A stretch of 64,000 bases of DNA. It comes from Cupriavidus pauculus. Lineage in GTDB: Bacteria > Pseudomonadota > Gammaproteobacteria > Burkholderiales > Burkholderiaceae. A program made the translations under genes and the position numbers. Of the stretch, positions 54,786 through 62,936 are shown one piece after another (positions within the stretch are counted from its first letter, which is position 1; every line of letters starts with the position of its first letter). The stretch lies in the NCBI RefSeq assembly GCF_003854935.1, contig NZ_CP033971.1:124001-188000 (forward strand). The letters are read 5' to 3'. The notes under the pieces were generated by a model. The model saw only the letters and a program-made list of their open reading frames with translations, did no database searches and was not told the DNA's origin.

Positions 54786-55833
54786 GGCTGTGGGCTCCGG
54801 CCACCGGCTGCAGCATGGCCACCGGGTCGTCGGCCACCTCGGCATCGGCGCGGCGCTTCAGCAGGCGGCGTACACGCGTGATGCCGGCATCGTGCGCGTA
54901 GAGCATTTCGTGATCGCGCGCGCCCGGGGCCATCGACTCCAGCACCACGCGGTCCTGTTCCAGCACGTCCCAGTGCAGGCCTTCCAGGCGGTTGCGATAC
55001 AGGAAGCGCCACACGTCGCGCTCCCAGCCCTGCACCTGGCGGGTACGCCAGAAGAACACCATGCAGTGCTCTTCATCCACCGGCGTGGCGATGCCGACGA
55101 TGCCGAACGGGCCGCCGGGGCCCACCTTGTCGCGATACGGGATCGACAGGCGCAGCCACAGCGTGCCGGTCTCGCCAAATTCCACCCAGTCGAAGTTCAC
55201 GCCGCGCTGGCCGGTCTTTTCGAAGATCAGGCCATGATCGGTTTCCACGACCTGCATCACGGCGGACTTCTCTCCGCTGGCCATCGAGTGCGACACCGCA
55301 TGCAGGTAGGCGCCGTGCATCGGGTCCATGACGTTGTCGATGGCGTAGCGGTAGTTGCAGTCCCAGTGCGCCACGCACAGGAAGTTGCTGTGTTCCTCGC
55401 TGACCAGTTCCTCGGGCAGGCGCAGCGCATCGGCCTCGGCGGGCGCGCGGTCGCCGAACCACAGGAAGATGGCGCCGGCCTGCTCTTCCACGGGATAGCT
55501 GCGCACGCAGGTGCGGCCTTCCAGCGGGCAGTTGTCCACGGCCGGCACGCTCTTCACCTGGCCATCGCCACCCACTTCCACGCCGTGATACCAGCAGGCC
55601 ACGCGGTCGCCGAGGTTCCAGCCCATCGACAGACGCGCGCCACGGTGCGGGCAGCGGTCTTCCAGCGCGTTGAGCTTGCCGGCGTTGTCACGCCACACCA
55701 CGATGTTCTGGCCCAGGCGCGTGATGCCGATCGGGGCGTGCGTGACCTGCCACGACGCAGCCACCGGATACCAGTAGTTGCGCAGGCCGGTGTTCAGGCG
55801 CGCTTCGGCGCGTGCTTGCTTGTTCGATTCCAT
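54778..55833 (-). CDS. Rieske non-heme iron oxygenase, large subunit (VanA/phthalate dioxygenase type)
   Basis: A 351-residue oxygenase. The Rieske cluster ligands are in RCPHRGARLSMGWNLGD with CWYHG (C-x-H then C-x2-H, about 58-83) and the mononuclear iron site is DPMHGAYLHAVSH (Asp-x2-His-x4-His, about 170-178). The start TGLRNYWYPVAASWQV is typical of vanillate demethylase-like and phthalate-type oxygenases, which need only one oxygenase subunit and a VanB-like reductase, here encoded at 45766-46722. It is the presumed first attack on the aromatic substrate. Confidence 0.94.
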   Translation of the reverse strand: MESNKQARAEARLNTGLRNYWYPVAASWQVTHAPIGITRLGQNIVVWRDNAGKLNALEDRCPHRGARLSMGWNLGDRVACWYHGVEVGGDGQVKSVPAVDNCPLEGRTCVRSYPVEEQAGAIFLWFGDRAPAEADALRLPEELVSEEHSNFLCVAHWDCNYRYAIDNVMDPMHGAYLHAVSHSMASGEKSAVMQVVETDHGLIFEKTGQRGVNFDWVEFGETGTLWLRLSIPYRDKVGPGGPFGIVGIATPVDEEHCMVFFWRTRQVQGWERDVWRFLYRNRLEGLHWDVLEQDRVVLESMAPGARDHEMLYAHDAGITRVRRLLKRRADAEVADDPVAMLQPVAGAHSHA

Positions 55834-55866
55834 GTCTGTCTTCTCGCTTGTCGTCTCAGCCGGCGC

Positions 55867-56172
55867 TCAGGCGCCCAGGCGGCGCATTTCGGAGAGGAAG
55901 CGTTCCTCGGTCCACGACTGGCCGTCGGCAGCCAGGAAACCGGATTGATTGAACGCACGCACGATGTCTTCCGGAGATTTGGCACCGCCCCCGAAGGCGG
56001 CTTCCAGCGCGTCGCCCAGCACGGTCTCGTAGGCGGTGGGCGCGGCGGCGCGCGTCTGCCAGACGATGTTGATCACGTGGCCAGGCTTCTCGATATGACC
56101 CTTGCCGGCGACGTTGTTGGGCGCGGGACGCTCCCAGGGAACCAGGTTCGGGTTGTACGCGAGGCTTTCCAT
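55867..56172 (-). CDS. small protein with recombinase-like helix-turn-helix domain
   Basis: A 101-residue protein: an N-terminal arm (ESLAYNPNLVPWERPAPNNV) with HIEKPGHVINIVWQTR, then a helical C-terminal half (YETVLGDALEAAFGGGAKSP, EDIVRAFNQSGFLAADGQSW, TEERFLSEMRRLGA) that looks like a compact three-helix HTH similar to recombinase DNA-binding domains. I recall such small proteins from ring-hydroxylation clusters, but their role is not known. The ATG at 56172 has GGAG nine bases upstream; ATG at 56187 is possible. It is the first gene of the 12-gene operon. Confidence 0.75.
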   Translation of the reverse strand: MESLAYNPNLVPWERPAPNNVAGKGHIEKPGHVINIVWQTRAAAPTAYETVLGDALEAAFGGGAKSPEDIVRAFNQSGFLAADGQSWTEERFLSEMRRLGA

Positions 56173-56251
56173 TGCGCTTTGCTCCATAGCTTGCTTTGTG
56201 GGGGGCGGCTGGCTCAATCCGCTGTCGCGCTCCATCGGCCTGACGCTGTCG

Positions 56252-56269
56252 CGTTTTACCTATGAAACA
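56252..56269. promoter_or_regulatory. candidate IclR operator B (12-gene operon)
   Basis: CGTTTTACCTATGAAACA differs from operator D in only three bases and lies 80 bases before the first gene of the operon. A looser dyad, GTTTAGATATTGAAC, follows at 56273-56287. Confidence 0.7.
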
Positions 56270-56393
56270 CGAGTTTAGATATTGAACACAGGTACGACTA
56301 TAGACAACGACGGTTTAAAGATTGATCGGGGTTAACCCGCGCGGCGGAGGGCCCTTGGCCGATATCCGGCCAAGGGGACGCGGGGCGCGTGAC

Positions 56394-57275
56394 TCAGGCG
56401 CCGGGAATGGCGTTGCGAATCAACTGTGCGACCGCGCGAGGCTGCTCGATGTAGCACGCGTGTCCGGCATCGGCAATGGCATGAAATGGCAGGCCGAAGC
56501 GTTCGGCCATCGCCGCGGACGCCTCGGGCGTAGTGACCACGTCCTGCGCTCCGCATCCCACTTCGACCGGACGCTGGGTCGCTTCCAGATAGCGGCCGAT
56601 GTCGTCGCCGCTCAGCAGCGCCACGGCCTGTCGATAGCCATCGGCGTTCAGCCGCTGCATGTTCCAGCGCACCCATGCCTGGGCGTCCGGCGTGGCCGCC
56701 GGGCTGAGCAGCCGGGTGGGGCCGCGTTGCGCGAGCCCGTCCACACCCAATGTTTCCAGCGATGCGATGCGCTGCCGGGCCACTTCACGCGATTTCTCTT
56801 CGCTGCCCGGCGCGCCATATCCCAGCGCGGGGCTCAGCAGCAGGAACCGGTCTGGCTGCAGTGCGTCGGGCGCATGGGCGGCATAGCCGGCGGCCATCAA
56901 GGCACCGAGCGAATGACCCACGATCAGATCGGGCCGTACTTGTAGCGCCGCCAGCATCGCTTCGAGCCGCATCGCATAGTCGCGCGCGGTCGGCGCGGGC
57001 ATTGGCAGCGGCGACGACTGGCCGTAGCCCGGCGCATCCCATGCGATCACGCGCGCGTGGGCGGCCAGCAGGCTCGCGCACGGCAGCCACGACGCCGCCC
57101 CGGAACTGATGCCGTGCAGCAGCACGACCACCGGGCCCCGCGAGCCGCCGATGCGGCAGGCCAAGCGCGTACCGTCGGGGCCGGTCATTACCAGGCGCTC
57201 GGCGAAGTGGCTATCCAGCGCGGCCAGCAGGTCGACGCCGGGAGCGGGTGCGGATTGGCGCACAGAGTGTTCCAT
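56394..57275 (-). CDS. alpha/beta hydrolase
   Basis: A 293-residue alpha/beta-fold hydrolase. The oxyanion stretch is VVLLHGISSGAASW (about 50-63), the nucleophile elbow GHSLGALMAAGYAA (Ser near 119), the acid residue probably in VEVGCGAQDVVTTPEA and the histidine in AGHACYIEQPRAVA near the C-terminus. Such enzymes hydrolyse esters, lactones or the C-C bond of ring-cleavage products, which fits the regulon. No ribosome binding site precedes the ATG at 57275, and operator C covers that start; a GTG at 57263 is an alternative. Confidence 0.9.
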   Translation of the reverse strand: MEHSVRQSAPAPGVDLLAALDSHFAERLVMTGPDGTRLACRIGGSRGPVVVLLHGISSGAASWLPCASLLAAHARVIAWDAPGYGQSSPLPMPAPTARDYAMRLEAMLAALQVRPDLIVGHSLGALMAAGYAAHAPDALQPDRFLLLSPALGYGAPGSEEKSREVARQRIASLETLGVDGLAQRGPTRLLSPAATPDAQAWVRWNMQRLNADGYRQAVALLSGDDIGRYLEATQRPVEVGCGAQDVVTTPEASAAMAERFGLPFHAIADAGHACYIEQPRAVAQLIRNAIPGA

Positions 57276-57285
57276 ATATGAAATA
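57268..57285. promoter_or_regulatory. candidate IclR operator C (alpha/beta hydrolase start)
   Basis: TGTTCCATATATGAAATA is almost a perfect palindrome of the shared type, covering the start codon region of the hydrolase gene. Confidence 0.65.
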
Positions 57286-57670
57286 CAGGTTTGCGAATAA
57301 AACTTCTCGACTATAGGCGCAGACTTTCGGTTCGTGGGATCAGGGTAAACAGGGAGAAAAACTGGGGCGTTTTCGCGCTGCCCGGAACCGGTGCGCGGTG
57401 CCTCAAACCTGTGTCGCCATCATGCGGAGACCAGCAAACCGCGAAACCCGCGTCGCGTATGGCCTGGCATCCCGAAGCGCGCGAAATGTCTGCAGTTGCC
57501 TCGCTTCAACGCAGTGCGCCACGCACCACGCCCGTACGGGCGGCGCCCCTCCACGGAGTGGCATGCGGACGGCACAGCGCTGTCACTGCACGACCTCATT
57601 AGGGTTCGTACCTATCTACGCCTTGTCGGGCCATGCCTATATTCCGCTCAACGTTTCCTATGCAGTTCAT
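57286..57670. other. divergent intergenic region, hydrolase and porin promoters
   Basis: No gene is supported between the hydrolase and porin genes. Operators C and D flank this stretch, which must contain both promoters. Confidence 0.5.
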
Positions 57671-57688
57671 TGTTTTACTAATGAAACA
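57671..57688. promoter_or_regulatory. candidate IclR operator D (porin-Bug operon)
   Basis: TGTTTTACTAATGAAACA is an 18-bp palindrome with outer arms TGTTT/AAACA, 80 bases before the porin ATG. Confidence 0.7.
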
Positions 57689-57767
57689 CAAAGACACGGC
57701 AGCCCCCATACCGTTGCCAGCGGAAACGTCCACGACAAGCCCACAAGACAAGAGAAGGAAACGGTAG

Positions 57768-58862
57768 ATGAAGATCGCAAAGTACGCGGCGGGCCTGCTC
57801 GCAGTCGCGCCCCTGCTGGCCTGCGCCCAGTCCGTCACCATGTATGGCGTGGTGGACACCGGCGTGGAATTCGTCAACAACGTCGGCGCCGCCGGCAACA
57901 GCGTGGTGCGCATGAACACGCTGACCGGCACCGTGCCGTCGCGCTGGGGCCTGCGCGGCACCGAGGACCTGGGCAATGGCCTGAAGAGCGTGTTCGTGCT
58001 CGAAGGCGGCTTCGCGCCCGACTCCGGCAATGCCAACCAGGGCGGCCGCCTGTTCGGGCGCCAGGCGCTGGTGGGCCTGTCGTCGAACAAGTGGGGCCAG
58101 GTCTCGTTCGGGCGCCAGTACACGATGCTGTTCTGGGCCACGCTCGACCCGGACATCCTGGGGCCGAACGCCTTCGGCTCCGGTTCGCTGGACAGCTACC
58201 TGCCCAACACCCGGGCCGACAATGCCGTGGCCTACAAGGGCACGTTCGGCGGCCTGACCGTGGGCGCAACGTACAGCTTTGGCCGCGATACGGCCAACGC
58301 CGGCCCCAGCCCGTCCGGCACCAACTGCGCCGGCGAAAACCCCGCCAGCAAGAGCCAGTGCCGCGAATGGTCGGCCATGATCGGCTGGGACCAGAAATGG
58401 TGGGGCATCACGGCCGCCTATGACGCGCAGCGGGGCGGCCCGGGCGCCTTTGGCGGCCTGACCAGCGCCAGCCTGCGCGACGACCGCGCATCGATTGCCG
58501 GCTACGTGCTGCTGGATCGCACCAAGCTTGGCGCCGGCGTGATCCGCCGCGAAAACCAGGGCAGCACGACGCCGCTGTCGGAGCTGTACTACATCGGCGC
58601 GGCCTACGACATCACGCCCGCCTTCACGTTGGCCGGCCAGGTCTACTACCTGAACTACCAGAACAGCGCCAACAAGGCGATGCTGTACGCCGTGCGCGGC
58701 ATGTACAACTTCAGCAAGCGTACGGCGGTGTATGCCACGGCCGGCTATATCAACAACGACGGCACGCTGGCAATGTCCGTGAGCGGCGCGCAGGCCGGTG
58801 CAAACCCGAAGCCGGGCGGCCAGCAGTTCGGCGCCATGGTCGGCATCAAGCACGTGTTCTAA
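57768..58862 (+). CDS. outer-membrane porin (Gram-negative porin family)
   Basis: A 364-residue betaproteobacterial porin. A signal peptide (MKIAKYAAGLLAVAPLLACA, cleavage near residue 20) is followed by SVTMYGVVDTGVEFV, the usual first strand, RWGLRGTEDLGNGLKSVFVLE, and the end GAMVGIKHVF with the terminal Phe needed for barrel insertion. Trimeric porins of this type let anions and aromatic acids through the outer membrane. Its place, 12 bases before a Bug gene and beside the ring-cleavage operon, suggests substrate-specific uptake. AGGAAACGG stands before the ATG. Confidence 0.95.
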   Translation: MKIAKYAAGLLAVAPLLACAQSVTMYGVVDTGVEFVNNVGAAGNSVVRMNTLTGTVPSRWGLRGTEDLGNGLKSVFVLEGGFAPDSGNANQGGRLFGRQALVGLSSNKWGQVSFGRQYTMLFWATLDPDILGPNAFGSGSLDSYLPNTRADNAVAYKGTFGGLTVGATYSFGRDTANAGPSPSGTNCAGENPASKSQCREWSAMIGWDQKWWGITAAYDAQRGGPGAFGGLTSASLRDDRASIAGYVLLDRTKLGAGVIRRENQGSTTPLSELYYIGAAYDITPAFTLAGQVYYLNYQNSANKAMLYAVRGMYNFSKRTAVYATAGYINNDGTLAMSVSGAQAGANPKPGGQQFGAMVGIKHVF

Positions 58863-58874
58863 CGGAGTCGCCAT

Positions 58875-59876
58875 ATGAAACCGAACCTCGTCCGCCGCGA
58901 CGTCCTGGGGGCGATTGGCGCCGCCATCGGCACCGCCGCGCTGCTGAGCACCGCTCCGTCCATCGCAAAAGGCAACTATCCCGGCAAGCCGATCACCATC
59001 GTGGTGGCCTACCCCGCCGGTGGCGACACCGACGTGCTGGCCCGCCTGATGGCTGAAAAGCTCGCCGGGCGCCTGAAGCAGTCGGTCGTGGTGGAGAACC
59101 GCACCGGCGCCGCCGGCACCATCGGCAGCGCCTATGTGGCGCGCGCCGCCCCTGACGGCTACACGCTGCTGCTGGCGCCCAACACCGTGTCGATCGCGCC
59201 GCTGGTGCTGAAGGCCGGTACCGGCGCCAGCTACGACGTGCTCAACGACCTCACGCCGATTGCCGAGCTTGGCACGCAGTCGTTGTTCGTGGTGGTGAAC
59301 AAGAACAGCGGCATCGGCAAGATGAGCGACCTTGTGGCGCGCGCCAAGGCCGGCAAGCTCGAAACCTATGCCACGCCGGGCAACGGATCGCCGATGCACA
59401 TCATGGGCGAGCTGTTCAACAAGTCGGCCAACGTCAAGATCTCGCAGGTGCCCTACCGGGGCACGGCGCCGGCCATCGTCGACGTGCTCGGCGGCCAGGT
59501 GCCGATGACCTACGTCACCTACGGCCCCGTGGCCCAGTACGTGGGCAACGGCACCCTGGTGCCGCTGGCCGTGGCCGACCAGAAGCGCTCGCCGTTCGCG
59601 CCGAACGTGCCGACGCTGGCCGAACTGGGCTACAAGGATGTCGAGATCGGCGCCTGGCAGGCCCTGCTGGGCCCGAAGAACCTGCCGCCGGATATCGTCC
59701 GCCTGCTGAATGGCCACGTGAACGAGATCCTGAAGCAACCCGACGTGGTGGCACGCATGGCCACGATTGCCGTGACCCCGGTGGGTGGTGAACCGGCCGT
59801 ACTGCAGAAGCTGATGGCCGCCGACTACGCGCGCTATACCCGGCTGGTGAAGGAGTTCGCGATCCAGGCCGACTGA
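58875..59876 (+). CDS. Bug-family (TctC-like) periplasmic substrate-binding protein
   Basis: A 333-residue receptor with an N-terminus that resembles a twin-arginine signal (LVRRDVLGAIGAAIGTAALL) instead of the plain Sec signal of the other Bug proteins here. The mature part has YPGKPITIVVAYPAGGDTD, VENRTGAAGTIG and QVPYRGTAPAIVDVLGGQ. GGAGTCGCC precedes the ATG. It is in one operon with the porin and closed by a terminator. With the Bug at 41939 it gives two receptors in the presumed IclR regulon, maybe for substrate and an intermediate. Confidence 0.93.
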   Translation: MKPNLVRRDVLGAIGAAIGTAALLSTAPSIAKGNYPGKPITIVVAYPAGGDTDVLARLMAEKLAGRLKQSVVVENRTGAAGTIGSAYVARAAPDGYTLLLAPNTVSIAPLVLKAGTGASYDVLNDLTPIAELGTQSLFVVVNKNSGIGKMSDLVARAKAGKLETYATPGNGSPMHIMGELFNKSANVKISQVPYRGTAPAIVDVLGGQVPMTYVTYGPVAQYVGNGTLVPLAVADQKRSPFAPNVPTLAELGYKDVEIGAWQALLGPKNLPPDIVRLLNGHVNEILKQPDVVARMATIAVTPVGGEPAVLQKLMAADYARYTRLVKEFAIQAD

Positions 59877-59921
59877 GCCCGCGAACGGCTTTGGCACATC
59901 CTGATGGAAGTAGCACTGATG

Positions 59922-59948
59922 GCCCCGCTTGATGCGGGGCTATTTTTC
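59922..59948 (+). terminator. intrinsic terminator of porin-Bug operon
   Basis: GCCCCGC-TTGAT-GCGGGGC, a perfect 7-bp stem, is followed by TATTTTT, 46 bases after the Bug stop. Confidence 0.9.
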
Positions 59949-60375
59949 TCGTTTGACCAGCGTCAGAGAGATTGCGCCAAGCGTACTTCATCATGCTCGG
60001 GTTCCTCGCGGGCCGAACGACACCCCTCCGCTACGGTGGATTGATGCTCGAAGCCGCCGGATCGCCCGAACCATTCCGACGCCAGAAATCTATGCCATTC
60101 TCCAAGCTGCCTGCAGTTGCCGCCCTACCGCTGATTGGTGCTGCGGTTCTCTACTCGACATCCTATGACCAGCGCCCATCTGAGTGGGGCCAGCAGGTAT
60201 AGCGATCCAACGCTCTTTTCGGCGATCTGCAGCCGAATCCGGTGTGCAAGAGTGGTCATTTTGGGTTTCCGTTCAGATTGCTTGAGTTACTGAGCCTTCA
60301 ATCTAGTGCCGCGCAATTCGGATTTCGAGACGGCATTGGCTCAACAAGATGCGCGAAAAGATCAAAGGGCGCGCG
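59949..60375. other. intergenic region with one very short possible ORF
   Basis: A 36-codon frame at 60092-60202 (MPFSKLPAVAALPLIGAAVL start) has a hydrophobic core like a membrane or signal peptide but no ribosome binding site, so it is not annotated as a gene. Nothing else is seen. Confidence 0.3.
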
Positions 60376-60807
60376 TCACTGCCCATCGCGTGCCAGGCGG
60401 CGCCATTGCCCCGGCGTCATTCGCATTTTTTCGGTGAACACGCGCCGGAATGCCGCCACGGACCGGTAGCCGACCGAGTCCGCCACGGCTGCGGTGCTCG
60501 CGCCGGGCTTCCTCAGTTCGTTGGCCGCCAGGCTCAAGTGCATATCGGTCAGCAGGTCGCTTGCGGAGCGCCCGAGACTGGATTGGAAATGACGCATGAA
60601 GGTGGCACGCGACATGCTGCACAAGTCCGCCAGCTCTGTCAGGTTCCAGGGCCGCGCCGGCTCGGCAAACATGGCAGAAATCGCCGGGGCCAGTCGTGGA
60701 TGGCCGGCAAGCGCCAGCGATGGAAGTCCCGCTGGTGCTCCGACGGATTCGAGTTCCGGTGCGACGACGGCACGCCGCCGCGCGTAGCGTTGGGTGGGAT
60801 TCTCAAA
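60376..60807 (-). pseudogene. 5'-truncated AraC-family regulator
   Basis: The C-terminal double HTH of an AraC regulator is intact (NLTELADLCSMSRATFMRHF; VADSVGYRSVAAFRRVFTEK) and ends normally. Upstream, the frame continues for about 45 codons with the linker (GHPRLAPAISAMFAEPARPW) typical of cupin-type AraC proteins and then reaches a stop at 60808-60810, with no start codon and no effector domain. The N-terminal half is thus lost. An internal ATG at 60672 could still make a 98-residue DNA-binding fragment. Confidence 0.75.
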
Positions 60808-60863
60808 TCAACGCTTCATCCAGTCGTCGCGCTGACGTCCGCTGGAGGTATTTCAGCAGCCTG

Positions 60864-61850
60864 CTAGTCCAGCGACGAGACAAAGCGCTTGCGGTACTCC
60901 GCCGGGGTGACCCCCACCACGCGCAGGAAGGCCCGGCGCAGCGTGTCGACGCTGGAGAACCCGCACGCGGCCGCCACCTGCTTGGGCACGATATTGCCTT
61001 CCTCCAGCAACTGGCGCGCCGCCGTGACCCGCGCGGCCTCCACCCAGCTTGCCGGCGTCACGCCCACTTCTTCCTGGAACAGCCGCGACAGGTGCCGGGC
61101 GCTGACGCCGATCCGCGCGGCCAGGCTTGGCACGTCGTGCGCGCCCGCCGGATGCGCGGCAATCCAACGCTGCAGCTCCTGCAACGCGGCCCGGTTGGCG
61201 GCCGCGGGCGCCTCGCGGCGGCTGAACTGGCCCTGTCCGCCCGGCCGCTTGAAGAACATCACGAGCTGGCTGGCCACCTTCAGCGCGATGTCCCGCCCAA
61301 GGTCTTCCTCGATCAGCGCCAGCGCCAGATCCATGCCCGCCGTGACGCCGGCCGCCGTGCGCACCTTGCCGTCGCGCACGTGGATGGCATCGGCATCCAC
61401 GGCCACGCGCGGAAAACGGGCCGCCAGCGCGTCGGCGGCGGCCCAGTGCGTGGTCACGCGGCGGCCATCGAGCAGCCCAGCCTCGGCCAGCAGGAACGCA
61501 CCGCTGCACACCGAGCCGTAGCGCCGCGCCGTGGGCGCCACCCGGCGAAGCCAGTCCAGCGCCAGCGGGTCGGCCGGGGCGTCGGCCGCGTGCGGCGCGC
61601 CGGCCACCAGCAGCGTGTGGATGCGCGACGGGTGCCGGCCGTCCCGATCATCCGCGATCACGATGTCGGGCAGCAGCCGCGCGCCTGACGACGCCGTGAG
61701 GGGCCCCGCGCGCAGCGCCACCACGCGCATCTGGTAGACCGGCGTCCCGGCCTGGACGTTGGCTTCGGCAAAGACATCGAGCGGCCCCGATACGTCCAGC
61801 AACTGGACGCCTTCGATGGCCAGCAGGGCGATGGTGCGGGTAGTGGGCAT
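60864..61850 (-). CDS. GlxA-type regulator (DJ-1/PfpI domain plus AraC HTH)
   Basis: A 328-residue regulator with a DJ-1/PfpI-like domain (about 5-190; IALLAIEGVQLLDVSGPLDVF and Cys in GSVCSGAFLLAEAGLL) and an AraC-type HTH domain (about 225-325; ARIGVSARHLSRLFQEEVGV and AAACGFSSVDTLRRAFLRVV). It diverges from the HD-domain gene starting at 61957, which is its likely target. The other GlxA-type gene (13410) shares architecture but is clearly different in sequence. Confidence 0.93.
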   Translation of the reverse strand: MPTTRTIALLAIEGVQLLDVSGPLDVFAEANVQAGTPVYQMRVVALRAGPLTASSGARLLPDIVIADDRDGRHPSRIHTLLVAGAPHAADAPADPLALDWLRRVAPTARRYGSVCSGAFLLAEAGLLDGRRVTTHWAAADALAARFPRVAVDADAIHVRDGKVRTAAGVTAGMDLALALIEEDLGRDIALKVASQLVMFFKRPGGQGQFSRREAPAAANRAALQELQRWIAAHPAGAHDVPSLAARIGVSARHLSRLFQEEVGVTPASWVEAARVTAARQLLEEGNIVPKQVAAACGFSSVDTLRRAFLRVVGVTPAEYRKRFVSSLD

Positions 61851-61956
61851 GTCCGGATCTTCCAGCTATGTCTCATTACGTCGTATCACGACTATTGAAG
61901 ACATGCTACGCCGACTCCTAGACTCAGGGCAACCCCCAACCGCACAGGAGTCCACC

Positions 61957-62598
61957 ATGCGTTTCACCATCGGCGACATTGCTATCCCCGACAGCCAGCT
62001 TGCGCGCGAGATTACCGAACTGGTCCGCGATACCGAGTCGCCGCTGCTATTCCATCATTCGAGCCGCGTCTACTACTGGGCCGCGCTGGCCGGCCACCAT
62101 CGCGGGCTGGGCTTCGACCCCGAACTGCTCTACGCGGGCGCGATGTTCCACGACATGGGCCTGACGCCCGCGCACGGCAGCCCGGACAAGCGGTTCGAGG
62201 TGGACGGCGCCAATGCCGCGGCCGATTTCCTGCGCAGCCGGGGCATCGGCGAGCGCGAGGTGGAGAAGGTCTGGACGGCCATCGCCCTGCACACGACCCC
62301 AGGCATCCCGGAGTTCATGGCGCCCGAGATCGCCCTGGTCACCGCCGGCGTGGAGATGGACGTGCTGGGCATCCGCTACGACACGTTCGCCGATGCCGAC
62401 CGCGAGGCGGTGGTGCACGCCCACCCGCGCACGGCTCACTTCAAGGAAGACATCATTCAGGCGTTCTACGACGGCATCCGCCACAAGCCCGACACGACGT
62501 TCGGCAACGTCAAGGCCGACGTGCTGGCCGACAAGGACCCGCACTTCCATCGCGGCAACTTCTGCAGCGTGATCCGCAGCTCGGCCTGGCGCGGCTGA
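61957..62598 (+). CDS. HD-domain protein (cyanamide hydratase-like)
   Basis: A complete 213-residue HD-domain protein. Metal ligands are seen in LLFHHSSRVYYWAALAG (about 35-51), MFHDMGLT (about 67-74; the HD pair) and further histidines and Asp in TAIALHTTPGIPE and EMDVLGIRYDTF. The family includes cyanamide hydratase, which turns cyanamide into urea, and related hydrolases; substrate here unknown. CAGGAG is 6 bases before the ATG at 61957; longer frames overlap the GlxA gene. Its paralogue is the partial gene at the left edge, and each pairs with a divergent regulator of a different family. Confidence 0.9.
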   Translation: MRFTIGDIAIPDSQLAREITELVRDTESPLLFHHSSRVYYWAALAGHHRGLGFDPELLYAGAMFHDMGLTPAHGSPDKRFEVDGANAAADFLRSRGIGEREVEKVWTAIALHTTPGIPEFMAPEIALVTAGVEMDVLGIRYDTFADADREAVVHAHPRTAHFKEDIIQAFYDGIRHKPDTTFGNVKADVLADKDPHFHRGNFCSVIRSSAWRG

Positions 62599-62936
62599 CT
62601 AGCCCGGCCCGGCCGCGAAGCGCTGCACCAGCGCGGTCATCGCGCGCAGGCCCACGGGCTTTTCGAGCAAGAGGTCCGCACCAGCGCCAGGCCATCCATG
62701 CCACGCAGCCCGACGTCGGTCAGCAGCAGCGCCGCCCCGCCCTGCCGCCACGCGGCCCAGGCGTCGTCGCCGCGCGCGCAGGCCACCACCTCGCAGCCGC
62801 CGATACGCAGCAGTTGCTCCTGCATCATCAGCAGGTAGGCGGGATGGTCCTCGGCAATCACCACGCGCGGCAGCGGCGCCGTGAGGCTTTCCCCCGCAAG
62901 CCCGGAGGTTCGCCGTTTTTCTTGTTGCGCAGCGAT
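62599..62936 (-). pseudogene. response-regulator receiver domain remnant (hybrid sensor kinase-type)
   Basis: One frame reads [21 protein letters not shown] through [18 protein letters not shown], the first half of a receiver domain with the acidic pair and the phospho-acceptor Asp. Another frame then reads [19 protein letters not shown], the end of the domain with its conserved Lys-Pro. The part between, about 30 codons, is lost with a frame change. The pattern with AEDHPAYLL resembles the C-terminal receiver of BvgS/EvgS-like hybrid kinases. No kinase part is near. Confidence 0.7.

Noticed and set aside
57678-59897. 739-codon minus-strand frame
   Set aside because: Shadow of the porin and Bug genes; no domain is recognisable in it.
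60092-60202. 36-codon membrane peptide
   Set aside because: Hydrophobic start but no ribosome binding site and no conservation evidence; left in the intergenic note only.
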